Of a stretch of DNA of 6,279 nt, positions 1 to 5,840 are shown in pieces (the first letter of the stretch is position 1; every line of letters begins with the position of its first letter). The DNA is taken from the NCBI GenBank assembly GCA_017883345.1, contig JADGNT010000316.1, forward strand, positions 1 to 6,279, read 5' to 3'. Under the pieces are notes generated by a model. It was not told where the DNA came from, searched no databases, and saw only the letters and a program-made list of their open reading frames with translations. The translations under genes and the position numbers were made by a program. Source of the stretch: Candidatus Solibacter sp. GTDB taxonomy: Bacteria > Acidobacteriota > Terriglobia > Bryobacterales > Bryobacteraceae.

Positions 1-1115
1 TCGTACACCGGTTCGATCCTGGCGATCTCGGCCACTGTCGGCGGCATGCCGTCGACGTCCCTGCCCGCGATGCGATAGCCCACGCAGACCGGAATCCGGT
101 CGAACTCATCCAGCACGTCGAGCTTGGTCACCACCAGGCTGTCGAAACCGTTGATGGTGGCGGTGTAGCGCAACAGCGGCGCGTCGAACCAGCCGCAACG
201 CCGCGGACGGCCGGTGACGGCGCCGAATTCCTTGCCGCGTGTGCGGATCCGCTCGCCCGCGTGGTCCAAGGCCTCGGTGGGGAAAGGGCCGCCGCCCACG
301 CGCGTGATGTACGCCTTACCGACGCCGATCACGCCGGAGATGCGCGTGGGCGGCACGCCCGTGCCGGTACACGCCCCGCCGGCGCTGGCGCTGGAGGAGG
401 TCACGAAGGGATAGGTGCCGTGATCGATATCCAGCATGGTGCCCTGCGCGCCTTCGAACATGATGGTCTTGCCGTCGCGGATGGCGTTGTTGAGCAGCAC
501 CGAGGTATCGCAAACCATGGGGCGTATGCGCTCGGCGAAGGCCTCGTACTCGGCGCGGATGGCTGGCAGGTCGAGTTCGCTGTCAATGCCGAGCGCCCTG
601 GCGATGACGACCTTCTCCTGCATCACGGAATCGTAGTGCGCGCGGAAACCTTCCGTGTCGAGGAGGTCGGCGATGCGGATGCCGCGGCGCGCGATCTTGT
701 CCTCGTAGCAGGGGCCGATGCCGCGCGAGGTGGTGCCGATGGAAACGCGGCCCTGGCGGCCTTCCGACATTTTCTCCATCATGCGGTGGGCTGGAAACAG
801 CACGTGCGCGCGGTTGCTGATGAAGAGATTGGCGGCCACCGCCACGCCCGCCGATTCCAGGGCCTCGATCTCGCTCAACAGCGCGGCGGGATCGATGACC
901 AGTCCGTTGCCAATCACGGCCTGCTTCCCGGGGCGCAGAATGCCGCTCGGGACCAGTTTGAGGATGAACTTCTTCTCGCCGATGAAGACCGTATGGCCCG
1001 CATTGTGCCCGCCCTGATAGCGCGCCACAATATCGAACCGTTCCGCGAAGAGATCGACGATCTTGCCCTTACCCTCGTCGCCCCACTGAGAGCCGAGGAT
1101 GATTACGTTTCCCAT
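1..1115 (-). CDS. purA: Adenylosuccinate synthetase, 3' end cut by window edge
   Basis: This enzyme joins IMP and aspartate using GTP to make adenylosuccinate, the first committed step from IMP to AMP, in the cytoplasm. The minus-strand reading begins MGNVIILGSQWGDEGKGK. The P-loop-like GSQWGDEGKGK spans residues 8-18 and contains catalytic Asp13. GGHNAGHT at 35-42 contains catalytic His41. Further family blocks are SRGIGPCYEDK, FEGAQGTMLDIDHGTYPFVT, TGRPRRCGWFDA, and the guanine-recognition motif TKLD at 330-333. These positions match the E. coli enzyme numbering as I know it. About 371 codons are visible of a family length near 430, so roughly 60 C-terminal residues lie beyond position 1. 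No frame break is seen. The start at 1115 puts the P-loop at its normal distance; the Shine-Dalgarno upstream is weak. The gene is divergent from the next one. Confidence 0.98.
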   Translation of the reverse strand, partial: MGNVIILGSQWGDEGKGKIVDLFAERFDIVARYQGGHNAGHTVFIGEKKFILKLVPSGILRPGKQAVIGNGLVIDPAALLSEIEALESAGVAVAANLFISNRAHVLFPAHRMMEKMSEGRQGRVSIGTTSRGIGPCYEDKIARRGIRIADLLDTEGFRAHYDSVMQEKVVIARALGIDSELDLPAIRAEYEAFAERIRPMVCDTSVLLNNAIRDGKTIMFEGAQGTMLDIDHGTYPFVTSSSASAGGACTGTGVPPTRISGVIGVGKAYITRVGGGPFPTEALDHAGERIRTRGKEFGAVTGRPRRCGWFDAPLLRYTATINGFDSLVVTKLDVLDEFDRIPVCVGYRIAGRDVDGMPPTVAEIARIEPVY

Positions 1116-1207
1116 TTTGACCAAACCGATCTAGTTTACCGCACTCGGGCGCGGCGCAGGCGGGAAACGGAAAAGCGGACCCACTCCTCCCTGGAAGCCG
1201 GCCGTCC
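1116..1207. promoter_or_regulatory. Divergent intergenic region, purA / hypothetical gene
   Basis: These 92 bases separate two genes transcribed away from each other, so promoters for both must lie here or within the gene starts. I could not fit a convincing -35/-10 pair. On the minus strand a TAAACT hexamer (1138-1133) sits at a plausible distance for a -10 box of purA, but there is no good -35 partner. On the plus strand GGAAG at 1193-1197 is a possible weak ribosome site 10 nt before the start at 1208. The assignment is by position, not by motif. Confidence 0.4.
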
Positions 1208-1699
1208 ATGATACGCTTGCACTTGATGCAGATTTCCGAAGTTTACCTGGGTCTGGGGCAGGATGCGTTTGGACAACTCATCCGCGGCATCTCCATTGGC
1301 AAGCTGAAAGTTTACCAGATCTACGAGGGCTTCAAGGTTCGCGCGCACCTCACCAAGGTCAACACCGAGGGTTTGCGCAAAGCCGTGCCGAAACTCTGGG
1401 AGCGCATTTCCGCCGGGGACGAGGATTTTGCCAAGGATCTGGCGCAGGCCATCCTGGTCTCCCATCTGGACATGATCGGAGCGGTGCTGGATTTCCTGGG
1501 CGTACCGCATGAGAATGGCTTCTTTGCCAAGGACACGGACGCCAAACCGTATTTCACCGATGGCTGGGAAGAGCGCGTGCACGAGAAGTTTCGCGGCGCA
1601 TACCCGGAAGCGATTCTACTTTTTTATGTGAACCACCTGCGCTGGGAACTGCTGGAGGCCACGGATGTCTACCGCCCGGTCTCCCCGAGCGCCGTTTGA
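1208..1699 (+). CDS. Conserved-looking hypothetical protein, 163 aa
   Basis: I do not recognise a named family. The protein is soluble and mixed charge, with no signal peptide or membrane segment. It appears mostly helical, with a core around residues 72-105 (EDFAKDLAQAILVSHLDMIGAVLDFLGVPH) followed by an aromatic, charged stretch (FFAKD to FTDGWEERVHEKF, 105-128) and YPEAILLFYVNHLRWELL at 132-149. The dense pattern of Trp, His, Asp and aromatic residues and the clean GC-biased third positions support a real, constrained gene. My impression, unverified, is that similar proteins occur in acidobacterial genomes. The start at 1208 has a weak GGAAG site 10 nt upstream; Met7 at 1226 is an alternative with no better signal. 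It is divergent from purA and followed by a gene-poor stretch, so context gives no functional clue. Confidence 0.85.
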   Translation: MIRLHLMQISEVYLGLGQDAFGQLIRGISIGKLKVYQIYEGFKVRAHLTKVNTEGLRKAVPKLWERISAGDEDFAKDLAQAILVSHLDMIGAVLDFLGVPHENGFFAKDTDAKPYFTDGWEERVHEKFRGAYPEAILLFYVNHLRWELLEATDVYRPVSPSAV

Positions 1700-2043
1700 G
1701 TTCGGTTCGCCGCGTGCAGAGAGAGTGTTAGAACGATGACAGTATCTGTGGGGAACCCGTCGCAGGAATTCCGCCAGGATACCGTCATGCCGATGGAAGT
1801 GTTTTCGTTATATGCAGATTCGATTTTTCCTGAACTGGCCGGCACGGTTTTTGCGCCCGGACAGAGATGTTGGGTTTTTACGCACCCGGAAGTATTTTTG
1901 GGCCATAACACCCACCGCGTATCGTGGAATTTCCGGAACTGCCAAGTCGCCAACTCCGAGAGGTGCCTGCCATGAATCATTGCGATTTCCATTATTCCCA
2001 CCTGCTACCCAAGAAGCCGGGGATTCTCCCGTTAGAGGAGACC
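1700..2043. other. Gene-poor, lower-GC stretch with one doubtful small ORF
   Basis: This stretch is visibly less GC-rich than its neighbours, with T-rich runs around 1800-1900. It holds one open frame, 1736-1975 (+, 79 aa, MTVSVGNPSQEF...), preceded by an AGAGAG-like sequence. Its third-position composition is mixed and its protein resembles nothing I know, so I do not call it a gene. Its TGA (1973-1975) overlaps an ATG (1972-1974) of the zinc-ribbon frame as ATGA, a layout used for translational coupling. That overlap is the only argument in its favour. No terminator with a T-tract was found after the 163-aa gene. Confidence 0.5.
1736..1788. repeat. Imperfect 11-bp inverted repeat
   Basis: The arm ATGACAGTATC (1736-1746) is the reverse complement of GATACCGTCAT (1778-1788) apart from one mismatch, with 31 nt between the arms. 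It is too widely spaced for a terminator and has no T-tract. It could be a protein-binding site or chance. The left arm includes the ATG of the doubtful 79-aa frame. Confidence 0.35.
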
Positions 2044-2217
2044 ATGACGAAAAAGTGCCGCCGCTGCGCCGCTGAATTCGTGACGCGCTCCCGAATCCGG
2101 AAACGCTGCGACGCATGTCAGACCGTCGTATCCGCGGAGAAACAGAAGAAGGCCAATGAGCGGCTGAAGGCCCGCCGCGCAGCCCGCCGCATGTGCCTGT
2201 TGAAGGCGGCGAGCTAG
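2044..2217 (+). CDS. Small four-cysteine zinc-ribbon protein, 57 aa
   Basis: The short basic protein starts MTKKCRRCAAEF and carries two CxxC pairs (Cys5/Cys8 and Cys22/Cys25 from this start, spacing CX2C-X13-CX2C). This is the layout of a treble-clef or zinc-ribbon metal site. It is followed by a Lys/Arg-rich, probably helical tail (AEKQKKANERLKARRAARR). Such proteins commonly bind nucleic acid, but no partner or target is evident, so the role is unknown. I chose 2044 because a GAGG (2035-2038) lies 5 nt upstream and the cysteine module begins at once. An in-frame ATG at 1972, also with a GAGG 8 nt upstream, would give 81 aa with an undistinguished N-terminal extension. Third positions are strongly GC-biased after 2044. 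The stop at 2215-2217 shares a CTAG palindrome with the stop of a minus-strand frame. Confidence 0.6.
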   Translation: MTKKCRRCAAEFVTRSRIRKRCDACQTVVSAEKQKKANERLKARRAARRMCLLKAAS

Positions 2218-2396
2218 CGCTCCACAAATAGGCGGGCGGCGCCGCGTTGCCAGTAACGCGTGTCGAGTCCGCGCGGCACGGCGTTGCCCCAAACGCCCAC
2301 CCGTGCCGCCGATGCCGCGTGCGCAGCGTCGGCAAGCTCATTATTTTCAACGAATACCAGGGTGGCAATCGGCCTGCCTCCTGCTGGCAGGAGGTC
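2214..2396 (-). pseudogene. Possible 3' remnant of a minus-strand gene
   Basis: Read on the minus strand, about 60 codons ending in TAG (2216-2214) look protein-like: a GGRPIATLVFVENNEL strand-rich segment, then an Ala-rich helix ending ARVGVWGN, then a short tail. The order 'GRPIA..., NN, Ala-rich helix, GVW' weakly recalls the C-terminal end of staphylococcal-nuclease-fold proteins. That is only an impression, from too few residues to assign a family. No start codon with a ribosome site precedes it. Farther upstream the same frame runs antisense through the POTRA gene, so the 5' part appears to be missing. It may equally be a chance frame in GC-rich DNA. Confidence 0.22.
2377..2394 (+). promoter_or_regulatory. 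Hairpin masking the Shine-Dalgarno of the POTRA gene
   Basis: CCTCCTG (2377-2383) and CAGGAGG (2388-2394) are perfect reverse complements around a 4-nt CTGG loop. The right arm contains AGGAGG (2389-2394), an ideal Shine-Dalgarno 6 nt before the ATG at 2401. In RNA the ribosome site would be fully paired in a 7-bp stem, five of whose pairs are G-C. There is no T-tract, so it is not a terminator. Translation may therefore depend on melting the stem, by temperature, a protein, another RNA or a translating ribosome. The structure is seen directly; regulation is inferred. Confidence 0.5.
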
Positions 2397-2400
2397 CAAT

Positions 2401-2736
2401 ATGAGAGTGGGATGGTTTTTGTCCGTGGTTGCCGGAACTGGAGCGCTGCTGAATGCCCAAGCGGAGGAGCGGAGCGTGTCAGTCAAACCGCCGGTGGTTC
2501 GCACCGTCGAGTTCAAGAACTTCCGCGGGGTCTCGGCGAAAGAGATTGTGGACCGCCTGAATGACCGGGACATCCAGTTGGTGGAACGGCCCTACAACCC
2601 GCGGTACGTGGAAACCGCGCAGGGGATCGTCGAGGAGTTCCTGAAGGAAAAGGGTCAGCCGGAGACCCACGTCAAGCCGACGGTCACCAGGATCCCGCCA
2701 CACTCGGTCCGTGTCACGTTCACCGCGGCCCCCTGA
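2401..2736 (+). CDS. Exported single-POTRA-domain protein, 111 aa
   Basis: The protein begins with a probable Sec signal peptide (MRVGWFLSVVAGTGALLNAQA, cleavage near residue 21). It then has one domain with the POTRA pattern: a first strand VRTVEFKNF, a helix with VSAKEIVDRLND, the connecting 'IQLVERPYNPRYVETAQ', a second helix GIVEEFLKEKGQ, and final strands VKPTVTRIPPHSVRVTFTAAP. POTRA domains normally occur in tandem before the barrel of BamA/TamA/Omp85 proteins or in FtsQ, where they bind partner proteins. Here the gene stops after a single domain, with no barrel or membrane anchor, so the product should be a free periplasmic protein. The ATG at 2401 is fixed by the AGGAGG 6 nt upstream and by the signal peptide; a longer in-frame start at 2260 would bury the signal. 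Partner and function are unknown. Confidence 0.82.
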   Translation: MRVGWFLSVVAGTGALLNAQAEERSVSVKPPVVRTVEFKNFRGVSAKEIVDRLNDRDIQLVERPYNPRYVETAQGIVEEFLKEKGQPETHVKPTVTRIPPHSVRVTFTAAP

Positions 2737-2759
2737 CGGCAACAGGCGGCGAGGTGGGC

Positions 2760-2838
2760 CAGACGATTGTTGTGTGTCGTCTGTCAAGTTGCCGTGCATT
2801 AGCGAGGCGTGACAGACCTCGAAAGGCGATGGTCTGTC
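2760..2838. repeat. Paired palindromes, REP-like intergenic element
   Basis: Two perfect inverted repeats stand side by side between the POTRA and M48-like genes. The first is CAGACGA (2760-2766) with TCGTCTG (2777-2783), loop 10 nt. The second is GACAGACC (2811-2818) with GGTCTGTC (2831-2838), loop 12 nt. The heptamer GTCTGTC occurs at 2779-2785 and 2832-2838, and its complement at 2811-2817, so the two palindromes are related. A run of C follows the second one. With no T-tract, a simple terminator is unlikely. The layout resembles REP/BIME-type dispersed palindromes, but copy number elsewhere cannot be seen here. Confidence 0.5.
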
Positions 2839-2875
2839 CCCCCCCACAGAACTCCACCCTGTGCCACCATAAGGT

Positions 2876-3724
2876 ATGCGGTTCGCTCTCCTGCTGTTTT
2901 GCGCCACGCTGTCCGCCCAGAAGCCTACCCCTGTCCCTATCCCTATCGGCGTCACCGCCCCGGGCCGCGGCGTCAACTTTTACAGCATCGAAAAGGAACA
3001 AGCCCTCGGCGCGCAACTCGCCGCGGAGTATCGCCGGCAGATCCGCGCGTTCGACGCCCCTTCGGTGAACGCCTACCTGGACGAACTCGGGCAGCGACTG
3101 GCGGCCCAGGCGCCTGCCACGGGCTTCACCTTTACGTTCGAATTGGTGGACGACGATCAGACGTGGATTCACGAGGCCGCGGCGTTTCCGGGCGGGCCCG
3201 TGTTCGTTCCCGCCAGCCTGATTCTGGCGGTGTCAAGTGAGGACGAGCTCGCCGCCATGCTGGCCCACGCCATCGCGCACATCGCCACCCGCCAGGAGAC
3301 GCGCCAGATGACTCGCGTACAGATCGTCAATCAGTCCGCCATTCCGCTGATCAATATGGGCGGATCGAGCGGCTACGCCATTCGGCAAGGCGCCGCGCTC
3401 GCCGTACCCATCGCGTTTCTGGCATTCCAGCGCAAGAACGAATTGGAGAGCGACCAGCTCGCGGTGCGGTTCCTCTCCTCCGCCGGCTACGATCCCCAGG
3501 CGCTGGCGCGTTACATTGAGCGCGTGCAGCCCGCCGACCCGCCGCTGCGCAACCCCATGGCGCCGTATCCCGCCAAGGACCAGCGTCTCGCGGCGCTCCA
3601 AACCGCCATCCAGCAACTCCCGCCCGCCACCTATTCCGCGCATCCCGGGCTCGACGCGATTCAACAGGAAGTCACGAAACTGACCGCCCGCCCCGCGAAG
3701 ACCCCGCCCCGTCTGGCAAGATAG
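2876..3724 (+). CDS. Exported M48-family-like protein lacking the catalytic glutamate
   Basis: The protein has a short signal peptide (MRFALLLFCATLSA, cleavage near residue 14) and then the layout of secreted M48 (Ste24/BepA-like) metallopeptidases: a helical region with EKEQALGAQLAAEYRRQ (39-55), 'VNAYLDELGQRLAAQ' (64-78), a strand block ending FVPASLILAVSSEDELAAML (110-129), the zinc motif, and NELESDQLAV (188-197). The zinc motif, however, reads HAIAH (131-135). The two histidines remain and Glu189 and Asp193 of the ExxxD site are present, but the general-base Glu is Ala132 (codon GCC at 3269-3271). It may bind zinc yet should not cleave peptides by the usual mechanism, suggesting a chaperone-like or binding role. 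The start has AAGG only 1 nt upstream, so initiation is unusual or leaderless. It probably heads the pyk cluster. Confidence 0.88.
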   Translation: MRFALLLFCATLSAQKPTPVPIPIGVTAPGRGVNFYSIEKEQALGAQLAAEYRRQIRAFDAPSVNAYLDELGQRLAAQAPATGFTFTFELVDDDQTWIHEAAAFPGGPVFVPASLILAVSSEDELAAMLAHAIAHIATRQETRQMTRVQIVNQSAIPLINMGGSSGYAIRQGAALAVPIAFLAFQRKNELESDQLAVRFLSSAGYDPQALARYIERVQPADPPLRNPMAPYPAKDQRLAALQTAIQQLPPATYSAHPGLDAIQQEVTKLTARPAKTPPRLAR

Positions 3725-3733
3725 TTCTAAGGG

Positions 3734-5146
3734 ATGCCCAACACAAAAATTGTAGCCACTCTGGGACCGGCCACCGACGCGCCCGGTGTTCTGCGCCAAC
3801 TGCTCGCCGCCGGCGTCGATGTATTCCGGCTCAACGCCTCGCACGGCGCCCAGGACGATCATGCGGCGCGCATCGACGCGGTCCGCCAAGCCGCGCGTGA
3901 GGCGCGCGTGCACGCCGGTATTCTGCTCGATTTGCAGGGCCCCAAGATTCGCCTGGGGTGCTTCGAAGAGGGTCACGCCATGCTTGAGACCGGCGCCACC
4001 TTCACCATCACCACCGAACCGGTGATGGGCAGCGCGGAGCGCGCCTCCACCGGCTACTCGGGATTCGCCCACGACGTGCAGCCCGGCGACCGCATTCTGC
4101 TGGCCGATGGCTCGATCGAACTCGTCTCGCTGGAGAGCGACGGCACGAGCGTGCGCACCCGCGTGGTCTCTGGCGGCCCCATCGGCGATCACCAGGGCAT
4201 CAACCTGCCCGGCGTGCAGGTGAGCATTCCTTCGCTCACCGAGAAAGATCTGGCCGACCTGCATTTCGGACTTACGGCGGGCGTCGACATGGTCGCCCTC
4301 TCCTTCGTGCGCACGGCCGGCGACGTGCGCCAGTTGCGCGACCGTTTGGGTGGGCGGCCCATCACCATCGTGGCCAAGATCGAGAAACCCGAAGGCTGGG
4401 AGAATATCGAGACCATTCTCGACGTGACCGACGGCGTCATGGTGGCACGCGGCGATCTCGGTGTCGAGATCTCCCTGGAGAAGGTGCCGCGCATTCAGAA
4501 GTCGATCATCCGCCGCGCGCGGCGCAAGGGCAGATTCGTCATCACCGCCACGCAGATGCTGGAGTCCATGATCGGCAACGCCACGCCCACGCGCGCCGAG
4601 GTCTCTGACGTCGCCAATGCCATCTACGACGGCACCGACGCGGTCATGCTCTCGGCCGAAACCTCGGTGGGCAAGTATCCCGTGGAGGCCGTGCGCTTCA
4701 TGGCGCGGATCGCGGCGGAGAGCGAGGATTCCATTCGCAAGAAGGGATTTCAGGATCCGCCGCATCAGCCCGAACCGCGGAGCGCGGAGATCCTGGCCGA
4801 TGCCGCCCATCATGCGGCGCGCGATTCCGGCGCCAAGGCCATCGTGGTGTTTACCTCGCGCGGCTCCAGCGCCCGCCTGATTTCGCGCTACCGCCCGCCG
4901 GTCGGAGTCTTCGCCATCACGCCGCACGACACCACCGCGCGCCAGCTTTCCATCAGCTACGGGGTCACGCCGTTGCTGGCGCCCGACGTTTCGAGCACCG
5001 ACGAAATGCTCAACCAGATGGACCGTGTGCTGATCGAAGGCGGCTATCTGCAGAAGGGCGAGTTGGTGGTGTTCATCGCGGGTCAGCCGGTGGGACGGCC
5101 GGGCACCACCAATCTCATGAAGCTGCATCGCCTCGGGCTCGGGTAG
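3734..5146 (+). CDS. pyk: Pyruvate kinase
   Basis: It converts phosphoenolpyruvate and ADP to pyruvate and ATP, the last step of glycolysis, in the cytoplasm. At 470 aa it is normal bacterial length. The start MPNTKIVATLGPA is canonical. Visible motifs are RLNASH (32-37, phosphate and K+ site), LDLQGPKIRLG (65-75), the B domain at about 76-165, the signature IVAKIEKPEGWENI with catalytic Lys215 and metal ligand Glu217, ARGDLGVE with metal ligand Asp241, TATQMLESM with Thr273, and the C-terminal nucleotide-handling domain with VVFTSRGSSARLISRYRP (371-388). Lys71 occupies the position that, in studies of this family, is Glu in K+-dependent and Lys in K+-independent enzymes, which predicts the K+-independent type. 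It lies 9 nt after the M48-like gene and 7 nt before the esterase. TAAGGG directly abuts the ATG instead of sitting 5-9 nt away. Confidence 0.98.
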   Translation: MPNTKIVATLGPATDAPGVLRQLLAAGVDVFRLNASHGAQDDHAARIDAVRQAAREARVHAGILLDLQGPKIRLGCFEEGHAMLETGATFTITTEPVMGSAERASTGYSGFAHDVQPGDRILLADGSIELVSLESDGTSVRTRVVSGGPIGDHQGINLPGVQVSIPSLTEKDLADLHFGLTAGVDMVALSFVRTAGDVRQLRDRLGGRPITIVAKIEKPEGWENIETILDVTDGVMVARGDLGVEISLEKVPRIQKSIIRRARRKGRFVITATQMLESMIGNATPTRAEVSDVANAIYDGTDAVMLSAETSVGKYPVEAVRFMARIAAESEDSIRKKGFQDPPHQPEPRSAEILADAAHHAARDSGAKAIVVFTSRGSSARLISRYRPPVGVFAITPHDTTARQLSISYGVTPLLAPDVSSTDEMLNQMDRVLIEGGYLQKGELVVFIAGQPVGRPGTTNLMKLHRLGLG

Positions 5147-5153
5147 CGCGCCT

Positions 5154-5816
5154 ATGACGGAACGCACCTTTTCGGCGCGGCTGGGCTGCCGCTACCTGCT
5201 GCATGTGCCGGAGAATACGGACGCGCGGACCGTGCTGGTGGCCGCGCTCCACGGCTTCAGTCAAAATCCCGAGGACATGCTCTCTCTCACCCGCCATATG
5301 GTGGGTCCGCACCACGCCGTCGCCGCCATCGAGGGGCCGTACGCCTTCTTCCTGGGTATGGGGTCGGATCGGGTTGGGTACGGCTGGATCACCAGCCGCC
5401 GCCCGGCCGAATCCATTCGCTTGCACCACGAGATGGTGCGCCACGTTCTCGAAGGAGCCGGCAGCGAGCTGGCCATCCCCGCGCAGCGGCGCGTGCTGCT
5501 CGGTTTCTCCCAGGCGGTGTCGCTCAACTATCGCTTCGCCGAAGCCCACCCGGATTCCGTCCGCGGCGTGGCCGCCCTCTGTGGCGCGCTGCCCGGCGAT
5601 TGGGACGACCAGCGCCCCGGCCGCATCCGGCCCGCCGTGCTGCACATCGCGCGCAGCCAGGACGAGTTCTACCCGGCCGAACGAACGGAACCATACGCGC
5701 GCCGTTTGCGGCTTCGTTGTGATGACGTGGAGTTCCAGCTCCTCGAAGGCGGGCACCGTTTTCCTTCCCGCGCCGGCCCCATCTGGGAGAACTGGCTGAA
5801 CCGCATCCTGCGATAA
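5154..5816 (+). CDS. Alpha/beta-hydrolase, phospholipase/carboxylesterase type
   Basis: This is a compact 220-aa serine hydrolase without signal peptide, so probably cytoplasmic. The order of elements fits the phospholipase/carboxylesterase (YpfH/APT1-like) group: LHGFSQN at 32-38 for the oxyanion hole, a lid-like stretch with EGPYAFFLGM and VGYGWIT, the nucleophile elbow GFSQA with Ser119 (LLGFSQAVSLNYRF), then Asp170 in ARSQDEFYP and His201 in EGGHRFP as the rest of the triad. All three catalytic residues are in place. The family hydrolyses small esters, thioesters or lysophospholipids; the actual substrate cannot be read from sequence. It follows pyk by 7 nt with no visible Shine-Dalgarno, so translation probably depends on coupling with pyk. 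Its co-transcription with glycolysis has no obvious metabolic reason. Confidence 0.93.
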   Translation: MTERTFSARLGCRYLLHVPENTDARTVLVAALHGFSQNPEDMLSLTRHMVGPHHAVAAIEGPYAFFLGMGSDRVGYGWITSRRPAESIRLHHEMVRHVLEGAGSELAIPAQRRVLLGFSQAVSLNYRFAEAHPDSVRGVAALCGALPGDWDDQRPGRIRPAVLHIARSQDEFYPAERTEPYARRLRLRCDDVEFQLLEGGHRFPSRAGPIWENWLNRILR

Positions 5817-5840
5817 TATAGAGCCGCGACCGTTAGAAGC

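Noticed and set aside
261..1211. A 316-codon plus-strand open frame opposite purA
   Set aside because: purA on the minus strand shows every family motif; the plus frame is an antisense shadow with low-complexity HAGDA-type composition.
2260..2400. N-terminal extension of the POTRA protein from an ATG at 2260
   Set aside because: It would place a low-complexity 47-residue segment before a clear signal peptide, and the ideal AGGAGG serves the ATG at 2401.
2811..2844. Palindrome followed by a C-run as an intrinsic terminator of the POTRA gene
   Set aside because: The stem is followed by C residues, not T residues, on the plus strand, and no T-run follows on the minus strand either.
3233..5167. 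A 644-codon open frame on the minus strand opposite pyk and part of the M48-like gene
   Set aside because: It is antisense to an unmistakable pyruvate kinase. Its translation is rich in His, Arg, Gly, Ala and Asp with no motif, typical of a mirror frame produced by strong GC third-position bias.
5115..5756. A 213-codon minus-strand frame opposite the esterase
   Set aside because: The plus strand encodes a complete catalytic triad in family order; the antisense frame has no recognisable feature.
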